Shown in pieces: positions 19,201 through 27,438 of a stretch of 64,000 nucleotides of DNA. Every line of letters starts with the position of its first letter. Positions within the stretch are counted from its first letter, which is position 1. The notes beneath the pieces are model-generated. The model was not told where the DNA came from, ran no database searches, and saw only the letters and a list, made by a program, of their open reading frames with translations. The translations under genes and the position numbers were made by a program. This stretch comes from Oceanimonas sp. GK1. GTDB taxonomy: Bacteria; Pseudomonadota; Gammaproteobacteria; Enterobacterales; Aeromonadaceae. The stretch is taken from NCBI RefSeq assembly GCF_000243075.1, contig NC_016745.1, positions 2,311,001-2,375,000 of the forward strand, in the 5' to 3' direction.

Positions 19201-19311
19201 CTGGCGCACGCTGAGCGACCACCAGGCCTGAGCCCCGGCGATCAGGATCAACAGGCTGACCACCAGGGCCAGCACGGGGCGGCGCACGAAGATATCGGTA
19301 AAGGCGAGCAT
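16210..19311 (-). CDS. RND efflux pump inner-membrane permease (HAE1 family)
   Basis: Proton-driven drug efflux transporter of 1033 residues, length and layout as AcrB/MexB/MdtC: twelve membrane helices and two large periplasmic loops. The proton-relay residues are visible: the Asp pair in VVDDAIVMVENVERHLREG (helix 4) and Lys in GLIAKNGILIVEFANKL (helix 10). The N-terminus MLAFTDIFVRRPVLA is more like the MdtB/MexI-type branch than AcrB. Its ATG overlaps the upstream adaptor stop by one base (TGATG). No outer-membrane factor lies nearby, so a TolC encoded elsewhere is expected. Confidence 0.95.
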   Translation of the reverse strand: MLAFTDIFVRRPVLALVVSLLILIAGAQAWWSLSVRQYPESENASVIVATPYVGASAEVVRGFVTTAIEGAIASADGIDYVESKSLLGLSLVTARLKLNYEPTRALADITAKVNEVRNQLPAEAEVPAISVQSADSEFAAAYLSFSSENLSQSEITDYLVRVVQPRLSALAGVQRAEIFGARTFAMRVWLQPERLAALGISPAEVSQALAANNFLSAVGSTQGALVRVYLTANTDLHSAEQFRHLVIRASGDTLVRLEDVARVELGAEDYDTEVSFNGQNAVFMGIFPLPNTNVIEVIAGVRADLEGLKADLPQGMAAEIGYDASEYVDNAIREVVGTLAETLLIVIGVIFLFLGSWRSVLVPVVAIPVSLVGAIFLMQLFGFTLNLLTLLAIVLSVGLVVDDAIVMVENVERHLREGRTPKEAALIGARELMGPVIAMTLTLAAVYIPIGLQGGLTGSLFREFALTLAGAVTISGLVALTLSPTMSAVLLRSAEREKRGFTGRVNHAFDRLRLAYGRWLARVLARRTAVYVLWGGLGLLVVPMYLFSPRELAPLEDQGFMFGIINNAANASADQKAHFGRAAERVFLNAPERALTFQILLSPSDPFAAALGVGGFSGMVVKPWNERTRSIREMVPEIQAGMNAIPGLQVFVAQPPALPGGSNFPVEFIIASTDEPAEMLAYAQQLQQAAAQSGLFYFPPEIDLKIDQPQAEIVLDYQKLAALGLTQRQVGLDLGAALGGNYVNRFNIDGRAYKVIPQLVRRDRLNPEQLGDIYLRGPQGQLVPLSAIATLDNSTVPRSLNRFQQLNAIKLSGMTGRLDEGLAVLEDAARELLPADYSINYTGESRQLRTEGGKFLPALGLAIVMIFLVLAVQFNSFRDPLVILLGSVPLAMFGALIFTVLKMPNPDLPFWTDGWTTTLNIYAQVGLVTLVGLIAKNGILIVEFANKLQQQGLAKAEAIEQAAMTRLRPVLMTSAATVAGHFPLILVDGPGAAARNSIGLVLVGGMAVGTFFTLFVVPSLYLLLARRHGQQAA

Positions 19312-20435
19312 CAGCCGTTATCCGGTTGAGGATCGAGGGAAAACGCCGGCGCCAGCCGGTTGTCGATCACCACCGCCATGCCCGGGAACAGCTTGAACAC
19401 CCCGGTGGAGACCACCTGCTGGCCTGCGCTCAGGCCTTCGCTCACCGCCACAAAGTCTCCCAGCCGCCGACCCAGGCGCACCGGCTGGCGGCGCAGCACC
19501 TTCGCCTCCCCCTCGCCGGGCTCAATCAGCAGCACGGCGTCGCCGTCCGGGCCGTGAACAATGGCGGTGAGCGGCACCAGCAGCAGGGTTTCGGCCTCGG
19601 GCCGGGTCAGCGTCAGCTGCACAAACATGCCCGGACGCAGCTGCCCCTGAGGGTTGGCCAGGCTGGCCTGCACCCGCACGCTGCGGGTGGCAGGGTCCAG
19701 CTCGGGATCCACCGCGCTGACTTCCCCTTCAAAGCGGCGACCGGGCCAGGCGTCGGCGGACACCGCCACCGGCAACCCCTGGCTCAGCCCTGCCAGCCGC
19801 TGCTGGGGCAGGGAAAAGTCCACTAGCACCGGATCCAGGCTTTGCAGCGACACCACGGCGCTGCCCTTGTCCAGAAACTGCCCCGGGCTGATGCGGCGAA
19901 TGCCCAGTTGCCCGGCAAAGGGCGCCCGCAGGGCCTTCCTGGCGATTTGCGCCTCAATCAGCTGCCGGCGGGCGCTGGCCTGACGGTAGCGGCTTTGCGC
20001 CTCGTCGAGATCCCCCTGGGCCAGGCTGCCCCGCTGGCGCAATGCCCGCGCCCGTTGATAGCTAACCCGGGCCAGCTCGGCGGCGGCGCTGGCCTCACTC
20101 AGCTGCGCGCGCTCAATGTCGTCGTTCAGGCGCAACAATACCTCACCGGCCTTGACGCTGGCGCCCGCCTCAAAGGCCACCTCGGCTACCACGCCCTCGG
20201 CCTCGGTACGCAGCACCGCTCCCTGCACCGCCGTCACCGAGCCCACGGCGTTCACCTCCGGCTGCCAGTGATATTCCCGCACTGCCACCGCGTTCACCCG
20301 CTCCGGCGGCAGGGTCATGTGTTCGGCGGCATCGGCCATGGCGCTGAACTGGGCGAACTTGATCAGCACCACCAGGACCACGATGGGCAGCAGCGCCAGC
20401 AGTCCGGCCAGGCTCCAGGCAAGGCGTGAGCGCAT
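19311..20435 (-). CDS. RND efflux pump periplasmic adaptor (membrane fusion protein)
   Basis: Adaptor of 374 residues: N-terminal membrane anchor (SLAGLLALLPIVVLVVLI), biotinyl-lipoyl half-motifs (GVVAEVAFEAGASVKAGEVLLRLN and the return strand LRAPFAGQLG), a helical hairpin, then beta-barrel and membrane-proximal domains. The ATG at 20435 has GGGAG six bases upstream; the ORF extends to a TTG at 20459. It forms a two-gene operon with the permease. No TetR-type local regulator is adjacent, which is unusual for such pumps. Confidence 0.94.
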   Translation of the reverse strand: MRSRLAWSLAGLLALLPIVVLVVLIKFAQFSAMADAAEHMTLPPERVNAVAVREYHWQPEVNAVGSVTAVQGAVLRTEAEGVVAEVAFEAGASVKAGEVLLRLNDDIERAQLSEASAAAELARVSYQRARALRQRGSLAQGDLDEAQSRYRQASARRQLIEAQIARKALRAPFAGQLGIRRISPGQFLDKGSAVVSLQSLDPVLVDFSLPQQRLAGLSQGLPVAVSADAWPGRRFEGEVSAVDPELDPATRSVRVQASLANPQGQLRPGMFVQLTLTRPEAETLLLVPLTAIVHGPDGDAVLLIEPGEGEAKVLRRQPVRLGRRLGDFVAVSEGLSAGQQVVSTGVFKLFPGMAVVIDNRLAPAFSLDPQPDNG

Positions 20436-20552
20436 TCTTTTCTCCCGGTGAACAAGCAATGACTAGGGTAAAGTCTAGTTGCAAGCGCCGTCACCCCGCT
20501 CCACCTGATAACAAAAGGCCCCACGGCGGTATGGCATCACCGGCGTCCAATA

Positions 20553-20592
20553 CACAAAACCGGGCGGGGCAGCTGAGCTCCCCGCCCGGTTT
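20553..20592 (-). terminator. Strong terminator after the Tsx/OmpK-like gene
   Basis: A 13-bp perfect stem (20557-20569 with 20580-20592, CCGGGCGGGG core) is followed on the minus strand by TTTTGTGT. It is about 50 bases beyond the porin stop and insulates it from the efflux operon downstream. Confidence 0.8.
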
Positions 20593-20640
20593 GACAGCAT
20601 CTGTCTGTTTCGTATTCAAGGCCGGCAGCAATCGGGCTGC

Positions 20641-21357
20641 TTAAAAGTGCCACCTTACCAGCAGACCCGGATTGCGCTCGTCTACACCATCGACACCGAA
20701 CTTGTTATTCCAAAGTGCGTATTCCATCCCGATATACAGCGGCGCTTTCAAGCCGAAATGCTTGCCGACATTCCATTTCAGCTGGGACGTAAAGTTCATT
20801 TCGGCGGCGTGGTCATCCTGAGCCGTAGACCAATCCACAAAGCCGTCGTACAGGAACTCCGCACTGCCGATGGAGAAGGGATAAGCCCAGACCAGCGTCA
20901 TCATCTCATCATCCTCCCAGAGATCGTTTTCGACCTTGTACAGGTTCACATCGACATAGTTGAAGCCGGGTACGTCGAGGGATATGCCAATACCGTACAT
21001 GTAGTTATCAAAACCTTCCCCGGACTCCCAGTTGCTGGCTATCAGCACGTCCTTGATGGGACCAAATGACAACGCATTACCGCTCAGCTTGCCCAGACTG
21101 AGGCGGGGAGCAAACTCGAAATATTTACTGGTCTTGCCGTCAAAATCATAATGGTCGAGGAAGAAATAGGTATCACCCCAGGAGTGGCCACTGGCATGCT
21201 CAACCGTTATTACGTAGCCATCGTCACTGGGCATCAGTTCATAATTTTCTCCTCTCACATAGGTGAGGCTGAAATCCTGCCACAGCAATGCTGCCGAAAC
21301 CGTTTGCGACAACGTCATACCCAACGCCACGGCAGAGACCGCGAACATCCTTTTCAT
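20641..21357 (-). CDS. Tsx/OmpK-like nucleoside-specific outer-membrane channel
   Basis: Outer-membrane beta-barrel protein of 238 residues with a signal peptide (MKRMFAVSAVALGMTLSQTVSA) and a terminal phenylalanine (LLVRWHF) for BAM recognition. Alternating aromatic strands such as DTYFFLDHYDF, SKYFEFAPRLSLG, NWESGEGFDNYMYGIGI and LYIGMEYALWNNKFGV match the channel_Tsx family, including Vibrio OmpK. It likely passes nucleosides. AAGGATG lies upstream. It stands alone with its own terminator; the upstream gap is long. Confidence 0.88.
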   Translation of the reverse strand: MKRMFAVSAVALGMTLSQTVSAALLWQDFSLTYVRGENYELMPSDDGYVITVEHASGHSWGDTYFFLDHYDFDGKTSKYFEFAPRLSLGKLSGNALSFGPIKDVLIASNWESGEGFDNYMYGIGISLDVPGFNYVDVNLYKVENDLWEDDEMMTLVWAYPFSIGSAEFLYDGFVDWSTAQDDHAAEMNFTSQLKWNVGKHFGLKAPLYIGMEYALWNNKFGVDGVDERNPGLLVRWHF

Positions 21358-21410
21358 ATCATTATCATCCTTGTGAATTTAAAATGAGATTCAGAGAGCT
21401 GTTCCTGATT

Positions 21411-21480
21411 AGGCCCCATCGACCGGGCTTCACACGCAGACACGCCGTGATTCTCCCTGGCGCAGAGGGTCTGCTTAGCA
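21411..21480. repeat. Dispersed intergenic repeat, copy 2 (reverse orientation)
   Basis: Reading the minus strand from 21479, GCTAAGCAGACCCTCTGCGCCAGGGA is followed by ACGGCGTGTCTGCGTGTGAAGCCCGGTCGATGG, nearly identical to both ends of 3874-3966 but with the middle deleted. Confidence 0.65.
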
Positions 21481-21903
21481 GAATCCGAACGCTGCCGGCC
21501 ATGCGCTACCATTCGGAACAGTGATTTAACTGAGCGTATTGGCCAGAGCCTGAGTAATATTTGAAAGGGTTATTTCTGTATCCAGCGTGCCATTAGCTTT
21601 AAATGTCGGACGTCATATCCCGGCCATCAGGCATCAAAAGGAATACCATCCGGATTTGCTGAACACACTGGTAGCCGTCACCTTCGGTCATTACCGGCTC
21701 AACCACAGCGCAAGATACTAAGTGAAGGCCCCCACCTTAATTGCTTTTTCTGTATCGATTGATAACACGGCGGCTAACCAGGCAGCCATCGGCAGGACTG
21801 TACTGGCAATGACGCGCTGCGGGGGTCATTTTTTGGATCGCAACCATCACACTGCTCTTACACTTAAGCTGACTGACCCACAGGCCCCCACAAGGAGGAG
21901 AAG
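21481..21903. other. Long intergenic stretch with no recognisable gene
   Basis: The stretch from the repeat to the DJ-1-like gene holds no gene I can support. About 57 codons are open on the + strand up to a TAA at 21720 (ending ...GHYRLNHSARY) with no start codon or ribosome site; this may be a decayed gene. The last bases carry AAGGAGGAG, the ribosome binding site of the next gene. Confidence 0.5.
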
Positions 21904-22584
21904 ATGAACATTCTGATGGTGCTGACCTCTCACGATCAACTGGGCGACACCGGCGAGCCCACCGGCTTCTGGCTGGAGGAGCTGGCCGCCCCCTATTACC
22001 GGCTGAAGGACGCCGGCGCCCGTATTACCCTGGCCTCCCCCAAGGGCGGCCGGCCACCGCTGGATCCCAAAAGCCATGCGCCGGACTTTATGACCGACGA
22101 CACCCGCCGCTTTGAGGCCGATGCCGAGGCCATGGCCGCGCTCGACAATACCCGCCCTTTGGCACACGTCAGGGCCGATGAGTTTGATGGGGTGTTTTAC
22201 CCCGGCGGCCACGGCCCGCTGTGGGATCTGACGGGCAATGCCGCCTCCGTGCACCTAATTGAGCACCTGTACCGCGCCGGCAAACCGGTGGCGGCGGTAT
22301 GCCATGGCCCCGCCGTGCTCTGCCATGCCAGAACCGTCGACGGCGAACCCCTGGTCAAAGGTAAAAACGTGACCGGCTTTAGCAACAGCGAAGAGGCCGC
22401 CGTGGGGTTGTCTGACATCGTGCCCTTTTCCATTGAAGACATGCTCACCGGCCAGGGCGGACATTACCGCAAGGCCGCGGACTGGAGCAGCCATGTGGTG
22501 CGCGACGGCCTGCTCATTACCGGGCAGAACCCGGCGTCCTCCAGCGCCACCGCCGAAGCCCTGCTGGCGGCATTAAAGGGTTAA
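21904..22584 (+). CDS. DJ-1/PfpI family protein, Hsp31-like
   Basis: Protein of 226 residues in the type-1 glutamine-amidotransferase-like DJ-1/ThiJ/PfpI superfamily. The nucleophile elbow AVCHGPAVL places Cys133-His134, and an N-terminal acidic residue in TGEPTGFWLEEL completes the site. Members act as glutathione-independent glyoxalases or chaperone-like stress proteins. A very strong AAGGAGGAG precedes the ATG. The copper sensor kinase starts 45 bases downstream on the same strand, so the two may be co-transcribed and linked to metal or electrophile stress; that link is inference. Confidence 0.9.
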   Translation: MNILMVLTSHDQLGDTGEPTGFWLEELAAPYYRLKDAGARITLASPKGGRPPLDPKSHAPDFMTDDTRRFEADAEAMAALDNTRPLAHVRADEFDGVFYPGGHGPLWDLTGNAASVHLIEHLYRAGKPVAAVCHGPAVLCHARTVDGEPLVKGKNVTGFSNSEEAAVGLSDIVPFSIEDMLTGQGGHYRKAADWSSHVVRDGLLITGQNPASSSATAEALLAALKG

Positions 22585-22629
22585 CGATACAGTAGGCGCT
22601 TTGCCACCCATCACAGCGAAGCGCCGGCC

Positions 22630-24042
22630 ATGGGCAGTTACCTTTCTCTTACCTCCCGCCTGAGCATCATGTTCAGCCTCACCATGCTGGCCATCTGGGG
22701 GCTGGTGAGCCTGGTGCTGGTGCAGTCACTGGAGCAGCACTTTGCCCGCCAGGATGAGGATGATCTGCGGGGCAAGATGATACTGGTGAAAAACCTGCTC
22801 ACGGCCCGGCTGGAAGACGGCCCTGCCGATTGGCGCCGGCTGGAGTCTCGGCTACAGCATGCCCTGTCCGGCTATGGTGATCACTTTTTGCAGATCCAAA
22901 GCCTGCAGGGCGAAGTGCTGGCGGATACCCGCAAGACCCCGTCGCCGTTGCCGACCTTGACCAGTGTGAAGGCGCTGCCGCGCACTGAAAGCTGGATGGC
23001 TGACGGGGTGCGCTATCGCAGCATCACCGAGCGGGTTGCCTTACCGCCACCGTTCGAACAGCCTGTGCTGGTGCGGGTAGTACTGGACACCCGTTATCAC
23101 CAGCATTTTCTTGATGACATCCATATCGCCCTGCTCTGGCTGACCGCCGGCCTGGCCCTGATTTCGATCTTGCTGGGCTGGCTGGCCTCCCGCACCGGGC
23201 TCAAGCCCCTGCGTTCCCTGGCCAGACTGTCTACTCAAGTGACCGCCAGCCAGCTGGATCACCGCCTGCCCCTCAGCAAGGCACCAACCGAGCTGCATGG
23301 TCCAATCCGGGCCTTTAACGACATGCTGGACCGACTGGAGGACTCCTTTCAGCGGCTGACCACGTTTTCTGCCGACATCGCTCACGAGTTGCGAACCCCG
23401 GTTAACAGCCTGCTGATGCAGACCCAGGTCGCCCTGAGCCAGACCCGCAGCGCGGATGATTACCGGGAAGCTCTCTACGCCAACCTGGCCGCCGCAGAGC
23501 GCTTGAGCAGAATGATCAATGAGATGCTGTTTCTGGCCAAATCGGATCAGGGACAACTGGCCATGCAGTGCGTGGCTCTGGAGCTGGCCGACGAGGTGGA
23601 TGAACTGATCGAGTTTTTCGAGCCCCTGGCCAGTGAACGGCGTGTACAGCTGCAACGCCAGGGCCAGGCGCGGATATGGGGAGACAGGGCCATGCTGCAG
23701 CGGGCAGTCAGCAATCTGCTGACCAATGCCATTCGCTACACGCCCCCCGGACAGAAGGTACACATTAGCCTGAAGGCCGACCATGGCGGCGTCAGCCTGG
23801 CGGTGGCCAACCCGGGCACCGCCATCCCGCCGGAAGAATGGCCGCGACTGTTTGACCGGTTTTACCGGGCAGATCACGCCCGCCAGCCGGTGACCGAGGG
23901 CACCGGCCTGGGCCTGGCCATTGCCCGGGCCATTGTGACCAGCCACGGCGGCACCCTGTCGGTGCACTCCGATCAGCGGGAAACCTGTTTTACCATGCAC
24001 CTTCCCATTCACCGGCCCTGCCGGCCTCAGTCGATGTCATGA
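22630..24042 (+). CDS. Heavy-metal sensor histidine kinase (CusS/CopS type)
   Basis: Membrane kinase of 470 residues: two membrane helices (about 12-33 and 165-187) bracketing a periplasmic sensor, a HAMP segment, a DHp domain with phospho-acceptor His252 in FSADIAHELRTPVNSLLMQTQVALSQ, and a HATPase domain with N-box (NLLTNAIRYTPPGQK) and G-box (GTGLGLAIARAI). The DHp stretch, with MINEMLFLAKSDQG, matches the copper/silver sensor kinase family closely. The cognate regulator is probably 27439-28116, with the copper operon on the opposite strand between them. Confidence 0.92.
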   Translation: MGSYLSLTSRLSIMFSLTMLAIWGLVSLVLVQSLEQHFARQDEDDLRGKMILVKNLLTARLEDGPADWRRLESRLQHALSGYGDHFLQIQSLQGEVLADTRKTPSPLPTLTSVKALPRTESWMADGVRYRSITERVALPPPFEQPVLVRVVLDTRYHQHFLDDIHIALLWLTAGLALISILLGWLASRTGLKPLRSLARLSTQVTASQLDHRLPLSKAPTELHGPIRAFNDMLDRLEDSFQRLTTFSADIAHELRTPVNSLLMQTQVALSQTRSADDYREALYANLAAAERLSRMINEMLFLAKSDQGQLAMQCVALELADEVDELIEFFEPLASERRVQLQRQGQARIWGDRAMLQRAVSNLLTNAIRYTPPGQKVHISLKADHGGVSLAVANPGTAIPPEEWPRLFDRFYRADHARQPVTEGTGLGLAIARAIVTSHGGTLSVHSDQRETCFTMHLPIHRPCRPQSMS

Positions 24043-24081
24043 CGGCGCTGCGGCTCCCGCCCATACCGTGGATTTTGAACG

Positions 24082-24570
24082 TTATTGCGTAACCTTAACT
24101 TGCCCGGTCATGCCGGCTTCCATGTGCCCCGGGATCAAGCAGGCAAAGTCCACGGTGCCGGCCTGGTCGAAATGCCAGACAAGCCCCCCTTTCTGACCAG
24201 GCTTGAGGCTCAGCATATTGGGTTCGGCGTGCTGCATATTCGGCATTTCACGCATCATGTCGGCATGCTCCTTCAGCATGGCCAGGTTACCCAGCACCAG
24301 CTCGTGATTAAGCTTGCCAGCATTTTTCACAAAAAAGCGTACCGTTTCCCCCGCCTTCACCTCAATGGCAGCCGGAGTAAAACGCATGTCGTCGCTCATC
24401 TCTACCGCAACGGTACGGCTGACCTCGGCCGGCTTGCCGGGACGGCCCACACCGTGCATATTCTGTTGCATGGTCGCGGCATTATGGCCCTCATGGCCGC
24501 CATGCTCACCGGCGGCCAGGGCCAGGCCGGGCAACAGCGCCAGCATTAAAACGGATACTGTGGTTTTCAT
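24082..24570 (-). CDS. Periplasmic cupredoxin-like copper-resistance protein, CopI-like
   Basis: Exported protein of 162 residues: signal peptide MKTTVSVLMLALLPGLALA, a His/Met-rich N-terminus (GEHGGHEGHNAATMQQNMHG), then a cupredoxin domain. Type-1 copper ligands are visible: His in KLNHELV and Cys, His and Met in FACLIPGHMEAGM. Such CopI proteins bind copper in the periplasm and support copper tolerance. The ATG at 24570 has AGGAG upstream; the ORF extension to 24639 lacks a signal peptide. Third gene after copA and copB, 38 bases from copB. Confidence 0.9.
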   Translation of the reverse strand: MKTTVSVLMLALLPGLALAAGEHGGHEGHNAATMQQNMHGVGRPGKPAEVSRTVAVEMSDDMRFTPAAIEVKAGETVRFFVKNAGKLNHELVLGNLAMLKEHADMMREMPNMQHAEPNMLSLKPGQKGGLVWHFDQAGTVDFACLIPGHMEAGMTGQVKVTQ

Positions 24571-24608
24571 GAATTGTGCTCCTGCTAACCAAAAATAATG
24601 TCGGCGGC

Positions 24609-25451
24609 TTAAAACCAGAACCTCACCCCGGCTACCCAACGATTCTCCTGAGTGGCCTCATCTTCTGCTCTGAGTTGATCCACGCGGTCCCCAAGAGCGG
24701 CCTGCCATTCCCAGCCCACATAGGGCGCAAACTGCCGACTTAGCTCGTAGCGCAAGCGGGCCCCGGCCACCAGCTCGGACAATCCCCGGCCCTGGCCGCG
24801 CTCGGCGTCGTTGCTGCCATAGGCGGTAAGTTCAATGGCCGGCTGCAGCACCAGCCGCTGAGTCAGCAGCAGCTCATATTCCGCTTCCAGCGCCAGGGCG
24901 GTCTGGCCGTCGTCGCCCAGGTAGGCGGTGGCCTCCAACTCCAACCAGTAAGGCGCGAGTCCGGATACGCCGGCGGCCAGCCAGCCCTGATCCGGACCGT
25001 GACCGGTGTCGTAGCGCACTCCCAGCTCGCGGTTCCAAAACCCGGTCAGGGCATGGCGCCACAGCAGCTCGGTGCTGGCTTCCGCCAGCCGGCCCTGTTC
25101 AATGTCGCCCTCCGCCTTCACCACCACCCGGTCGTAATCCAGTCCGGCCCAGGCTTCCAGTTCATAGGCCAGGGCCTGATCTTCGCCGTTATCCACCCGC
25201 TCCAGCCGGTCGGCCAGCACGCCGTAAAACCAGTGCTCATCGGCCAGTTTCAGCTGGCGGGGCCCGGGCAGTGCGTAGGGGCCTTCGTCCAGGGTGAAGC
25301 CGCCGGAGTAGGCATGAGGATCCCGAGCGTCGGCCGGCGGCTGGCCACCCTGCATTTGCATATCGCCGTGATCCATTTGAGCCAAGACAGGAAAAGCGGT
25401 CAGCGCCAACACGCCCAATACCGGTTTCATCATTGCTGTGTGCTTTTTCAT
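24609..25451 (-). CDS. copB: Copper resistance outer-membrane protein CopB
   Basis: Outer-membrane beta-barrel of 280 residues with a signal peptide (MKKHTAMMKPVLGVLALTAFPVLA), a short copper-binding segment (MDHGDMQMQGG) and the CopB domain ending in WVAGVRFWF. PcoB/CopB family members bind copper and act with the oxidase CopA. The start overlaps the copA stop by 4 bases (ATGA). The N-terminal Met/His stretch is much shorter than in Pseudomonas CopB. Confidence 0.93.
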   Translation of the reverse strand: MKKHTAMMKPVLGVLALTAFPVLAQMDHGDMQMQGGQPPADARDPHAYSGGFTLDEGPYALPGPRQLKLADEHWFYGVLADRLERVDNGEDQALAYELEAWAGLDYDRVVVKAEGDIEQGRLAEASTELLWRHALTGFWNRELGVRYDTGHGPDQGWLAAGVSGLAPYWLELEATAYLGDDGQTALALEAEYELLLTQRLVLQPAIELTAYGSNDAERGQGRGLSELVAGARLRYELSRQFAPYVGWEWQAALGDRVDQLRAEDEATQENRWVAGVRFWF

Positions 25452-27256
25452 GACACCACCACCATGCGGAACATGCCCGCGTCCATATGGAACATCAGAT
25501 GACAATGCCAGGCCCAGCGACCAAGGGCATCGGCGGTGACCAGAAAGCTGATGCGCTGGGCCGGCTGCACCGGTATGGTGTGGCGGCGGCACAGGAACTC
25601 GCCGTCCGGGCTTTCCAGCTCGCTCCACATGCCGTGCAGGTGCATGGGATGGGTCATCATGGTGTCGTTGTGCAGAATAATGCGCACCCGTTCGCCATAG
25701 CTCAGGTGAATGGGCGTGGAGCCGCCAAACTCCACGCCGTCAAACGACCAGGTGTAGCGCTCCATGTTGCCGGTCAGGTGCAGCTCAATTTCCCGCTCGG
25801 GCGGACGGGGATCCATGGGGCCGCCGGGAGTGCGCAGATCCGCCAAGGTCAGCACCCGCCGACCGTTGTTACGCAGGCCCACGCCGGGATCGTCCAGATT
25901 GGTGCGTGGCATATCTACCCGCATATCCACACTGGGCCCGTATTCGGTGCGGGCATGGCGCACTTCTGTGCTGGCCGCTGCCAGGGCGCCCGTCATGGCA
26001 CCGTGCCCCATGGCTGAATGATCCATGCCCGCCATGCCGTTCATGGCACCTTGGTGCATGTTCGAGGTGCCATTCATGGCGCCATGGTCCATGCCACTCA
26101 TCGTGCCGTGATCCATGCTGCCCATCATGTCGGTCATGGTCAGGGATTGAGGTTCATCCAGTGGTGGCACCGCCGCACTCAGCCCCTTGCGGGTAGCCAG
26201 GGTGCCCCGGGCGTAACCGGTACGGTCCATGGCCTGGGCAAACAGGGTGTAGGCCTCGGCGCTGGGCTCCACCAGCACGTCGTAGGTTTCACCAGGGCCA
26301 AAACGAAACTCGTCTACTTCCACCGGCGCGACATTCAGGCCATCGGCCTGCACCACGGTGAGTTTCAGCCCGGGAATACGCACATCGTAAAAGGTATTGC
26401 CGGCACCGTTGATAAAGCGCAACCGCACCCGTTCACCGGGGTTGAACAGGCCGGTCCAGTTGCCGGCGGGCGTGGTGCCGTTCATCAGGTAGGTCAGGGT
26501 CTCGGCAGACAAGTCCGCCAGATCGCTCGGACTCATGCGCATTTGGTTCCACATTTGCCGCTTTTCCAGCGCCGCGCCCAGGCCAGCCTGGCTCATGTCC
26601 TGAAAAAAGTCCGCCACCGTCGGCTGATTGAAGTTGTAGTAATCGCCCTGGTTTTTCAGCTTGCCAAATACCCGCATGGGATTTTCATCGGTCCAGTCCG
26701 ACAGCACCACCAGGTGCTCTCGATCGGCGGTGATCGGATCGGCGTCTGCCGGCTCCACAATCAGGCCGCCATACATGCCAGTCAGCTCCTGCATGCCCGA
26801 GTGGGAGTGATACCAGTAGGTGCCGCTCTGCTCCAGGGTAAAGCGATAGATAAAGGTCTCGCCGGGCGCGATGCCGGGAAAGCTGATGCCGGGCACACCG
26901 TCCATGTCAAAGGGCAGAATAATGCCGTGCCAGTGAATGGAGGTGGGCTCCTTGAGCCGGTTGGTCACGCGAATGGTAACGGTATCCCCCTCGCGCATGC
27001 GCAGGGTGGGCGCCGGTATGGAGCCGTTGATGGTGGTGGCCATGCGGGCTTTGCCGGTGAAGTTGACCGGGGTTTCGTCGATCACCAGATCAAACTCGGT
27101 ACCGGACAGTGTGGGCACATGGCCGGTCCGGGTGGCAGGAGCAGCAGTCCCGGCAGAAGCCAGCATGGGCGCCAACCCCAGCGCCACCCCACCCGCCGCC
27201 AGCCCCTGCACAAAGCGCCGTCGGGGCAGATTGAGCGTGTTTTTTGGCTGTGTCAT
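25448..27256 (-). CDS. copA: Copper resistance multicopper oxidase CopA
   Basis: Periplasmic multicopper oxidase (602 residues) that oxidises Cu(I) and binds excess copper. A twin-arginine signal is present (PRRRFVQGLAAGGVALG), so it is exported folded. All four copper-binding motifs are visible: HWHG, HSHSG, HPMHLHG and HCHLMFHMDAGM, the last with the type-1 Cys, His and Met. A Met/His-rich insert at about residues 370-410 (MDHGTMSGMDHGAMNG and related units) is a copper-binding region. It heads copA-copB-cupredoxin on the minus strand behind a CusR-type box. Confidence 0.96.
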   Translation of the reverse strand: MTQPKNTLNLPRRRFVQGLAAGGVALGLAPMLASAGTAAPATRTGHVPTLSGTEFDLVIDETPVNFTGKARMATTINGSIPAPTLRMREGDTVTIRVTNRLKEPTSIHWHGIILPFDMDGVPGISFPGIAPGETFIYRFTLEQSGTYWYHSHSGMQELTGMYGGLIVEPADADPITADREHLVVLSDWTDENPMRVFGKLKNQGDYYNFNQPTVADFFQDMSQAGLGAALEKRQMWNQMRMSPSDLADLSAETLTYLMNGTTPAGNWTGLFNPGERVRLRFINGAGNTFYDVRIPGLKLTVVQADGLNVAPVEVDEFRFGPGETYDVLVEPSAEAYTLFAQAMDRTGYARGTLATRKGLSAAVPPLDEPQSLTMTDMMGSMDHGTMSGMDHGAMNGTSNMHQGAMNGMAGMDHSAMGHGAMTGALAAASTEVRHARTEYGPSVDMRVDMPRTNLDDPGVGLRNNGRRVLTLADLRTPGGPMDPRPPEREIELHLTGNMERYTWSFDGVEFGGSTPIHLSYGERVRIILHNDTMMTHPMHLHGMWSELESPDGEFLCRRHTIPVQPAQRISFLVTADALGRWAWHCHLMFHMDAGMFRMVVVS

Positions 27257-27326
27257 GAGGTTCCTTATGATTGCCCGTGGTCATCAACACAGCATAGAAA
27301 GGCGCACCTGAAGCCAACATGACGGG

Positions 27327-27348
27327 AAAATGACAAAATTGTCATCTT
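27327..27348. promoter_or_regulatory. CusR/CopR copper box
   Basis: AAAATGACAA-N2-TTGTCATCTT matches the E. coli CusR box (AAAATGACAA-N2-TTGTCATTTT) at 19 of 20 specified positions. It lies between the divergent copA and response-regulator genes and can control both. Confidence 0.9.
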
Positions 27349-27438
27349 CGGACGACAACCGCGACGGCCGAGCGCGGCGGGCTTGAGCCGGACAACCTTA
27401 TACGCCATGATCCACTTTCCAGCCCCACGGAGCCTCCC

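Noticed and set aside
17257-19329. 690-codon + strand ORF
   Set aside because: Antisense to the RND permease gene; long frames of this kind arise from high GC and codon bias. The translation is rich in His, Gln, Gly and Arg with no domain.
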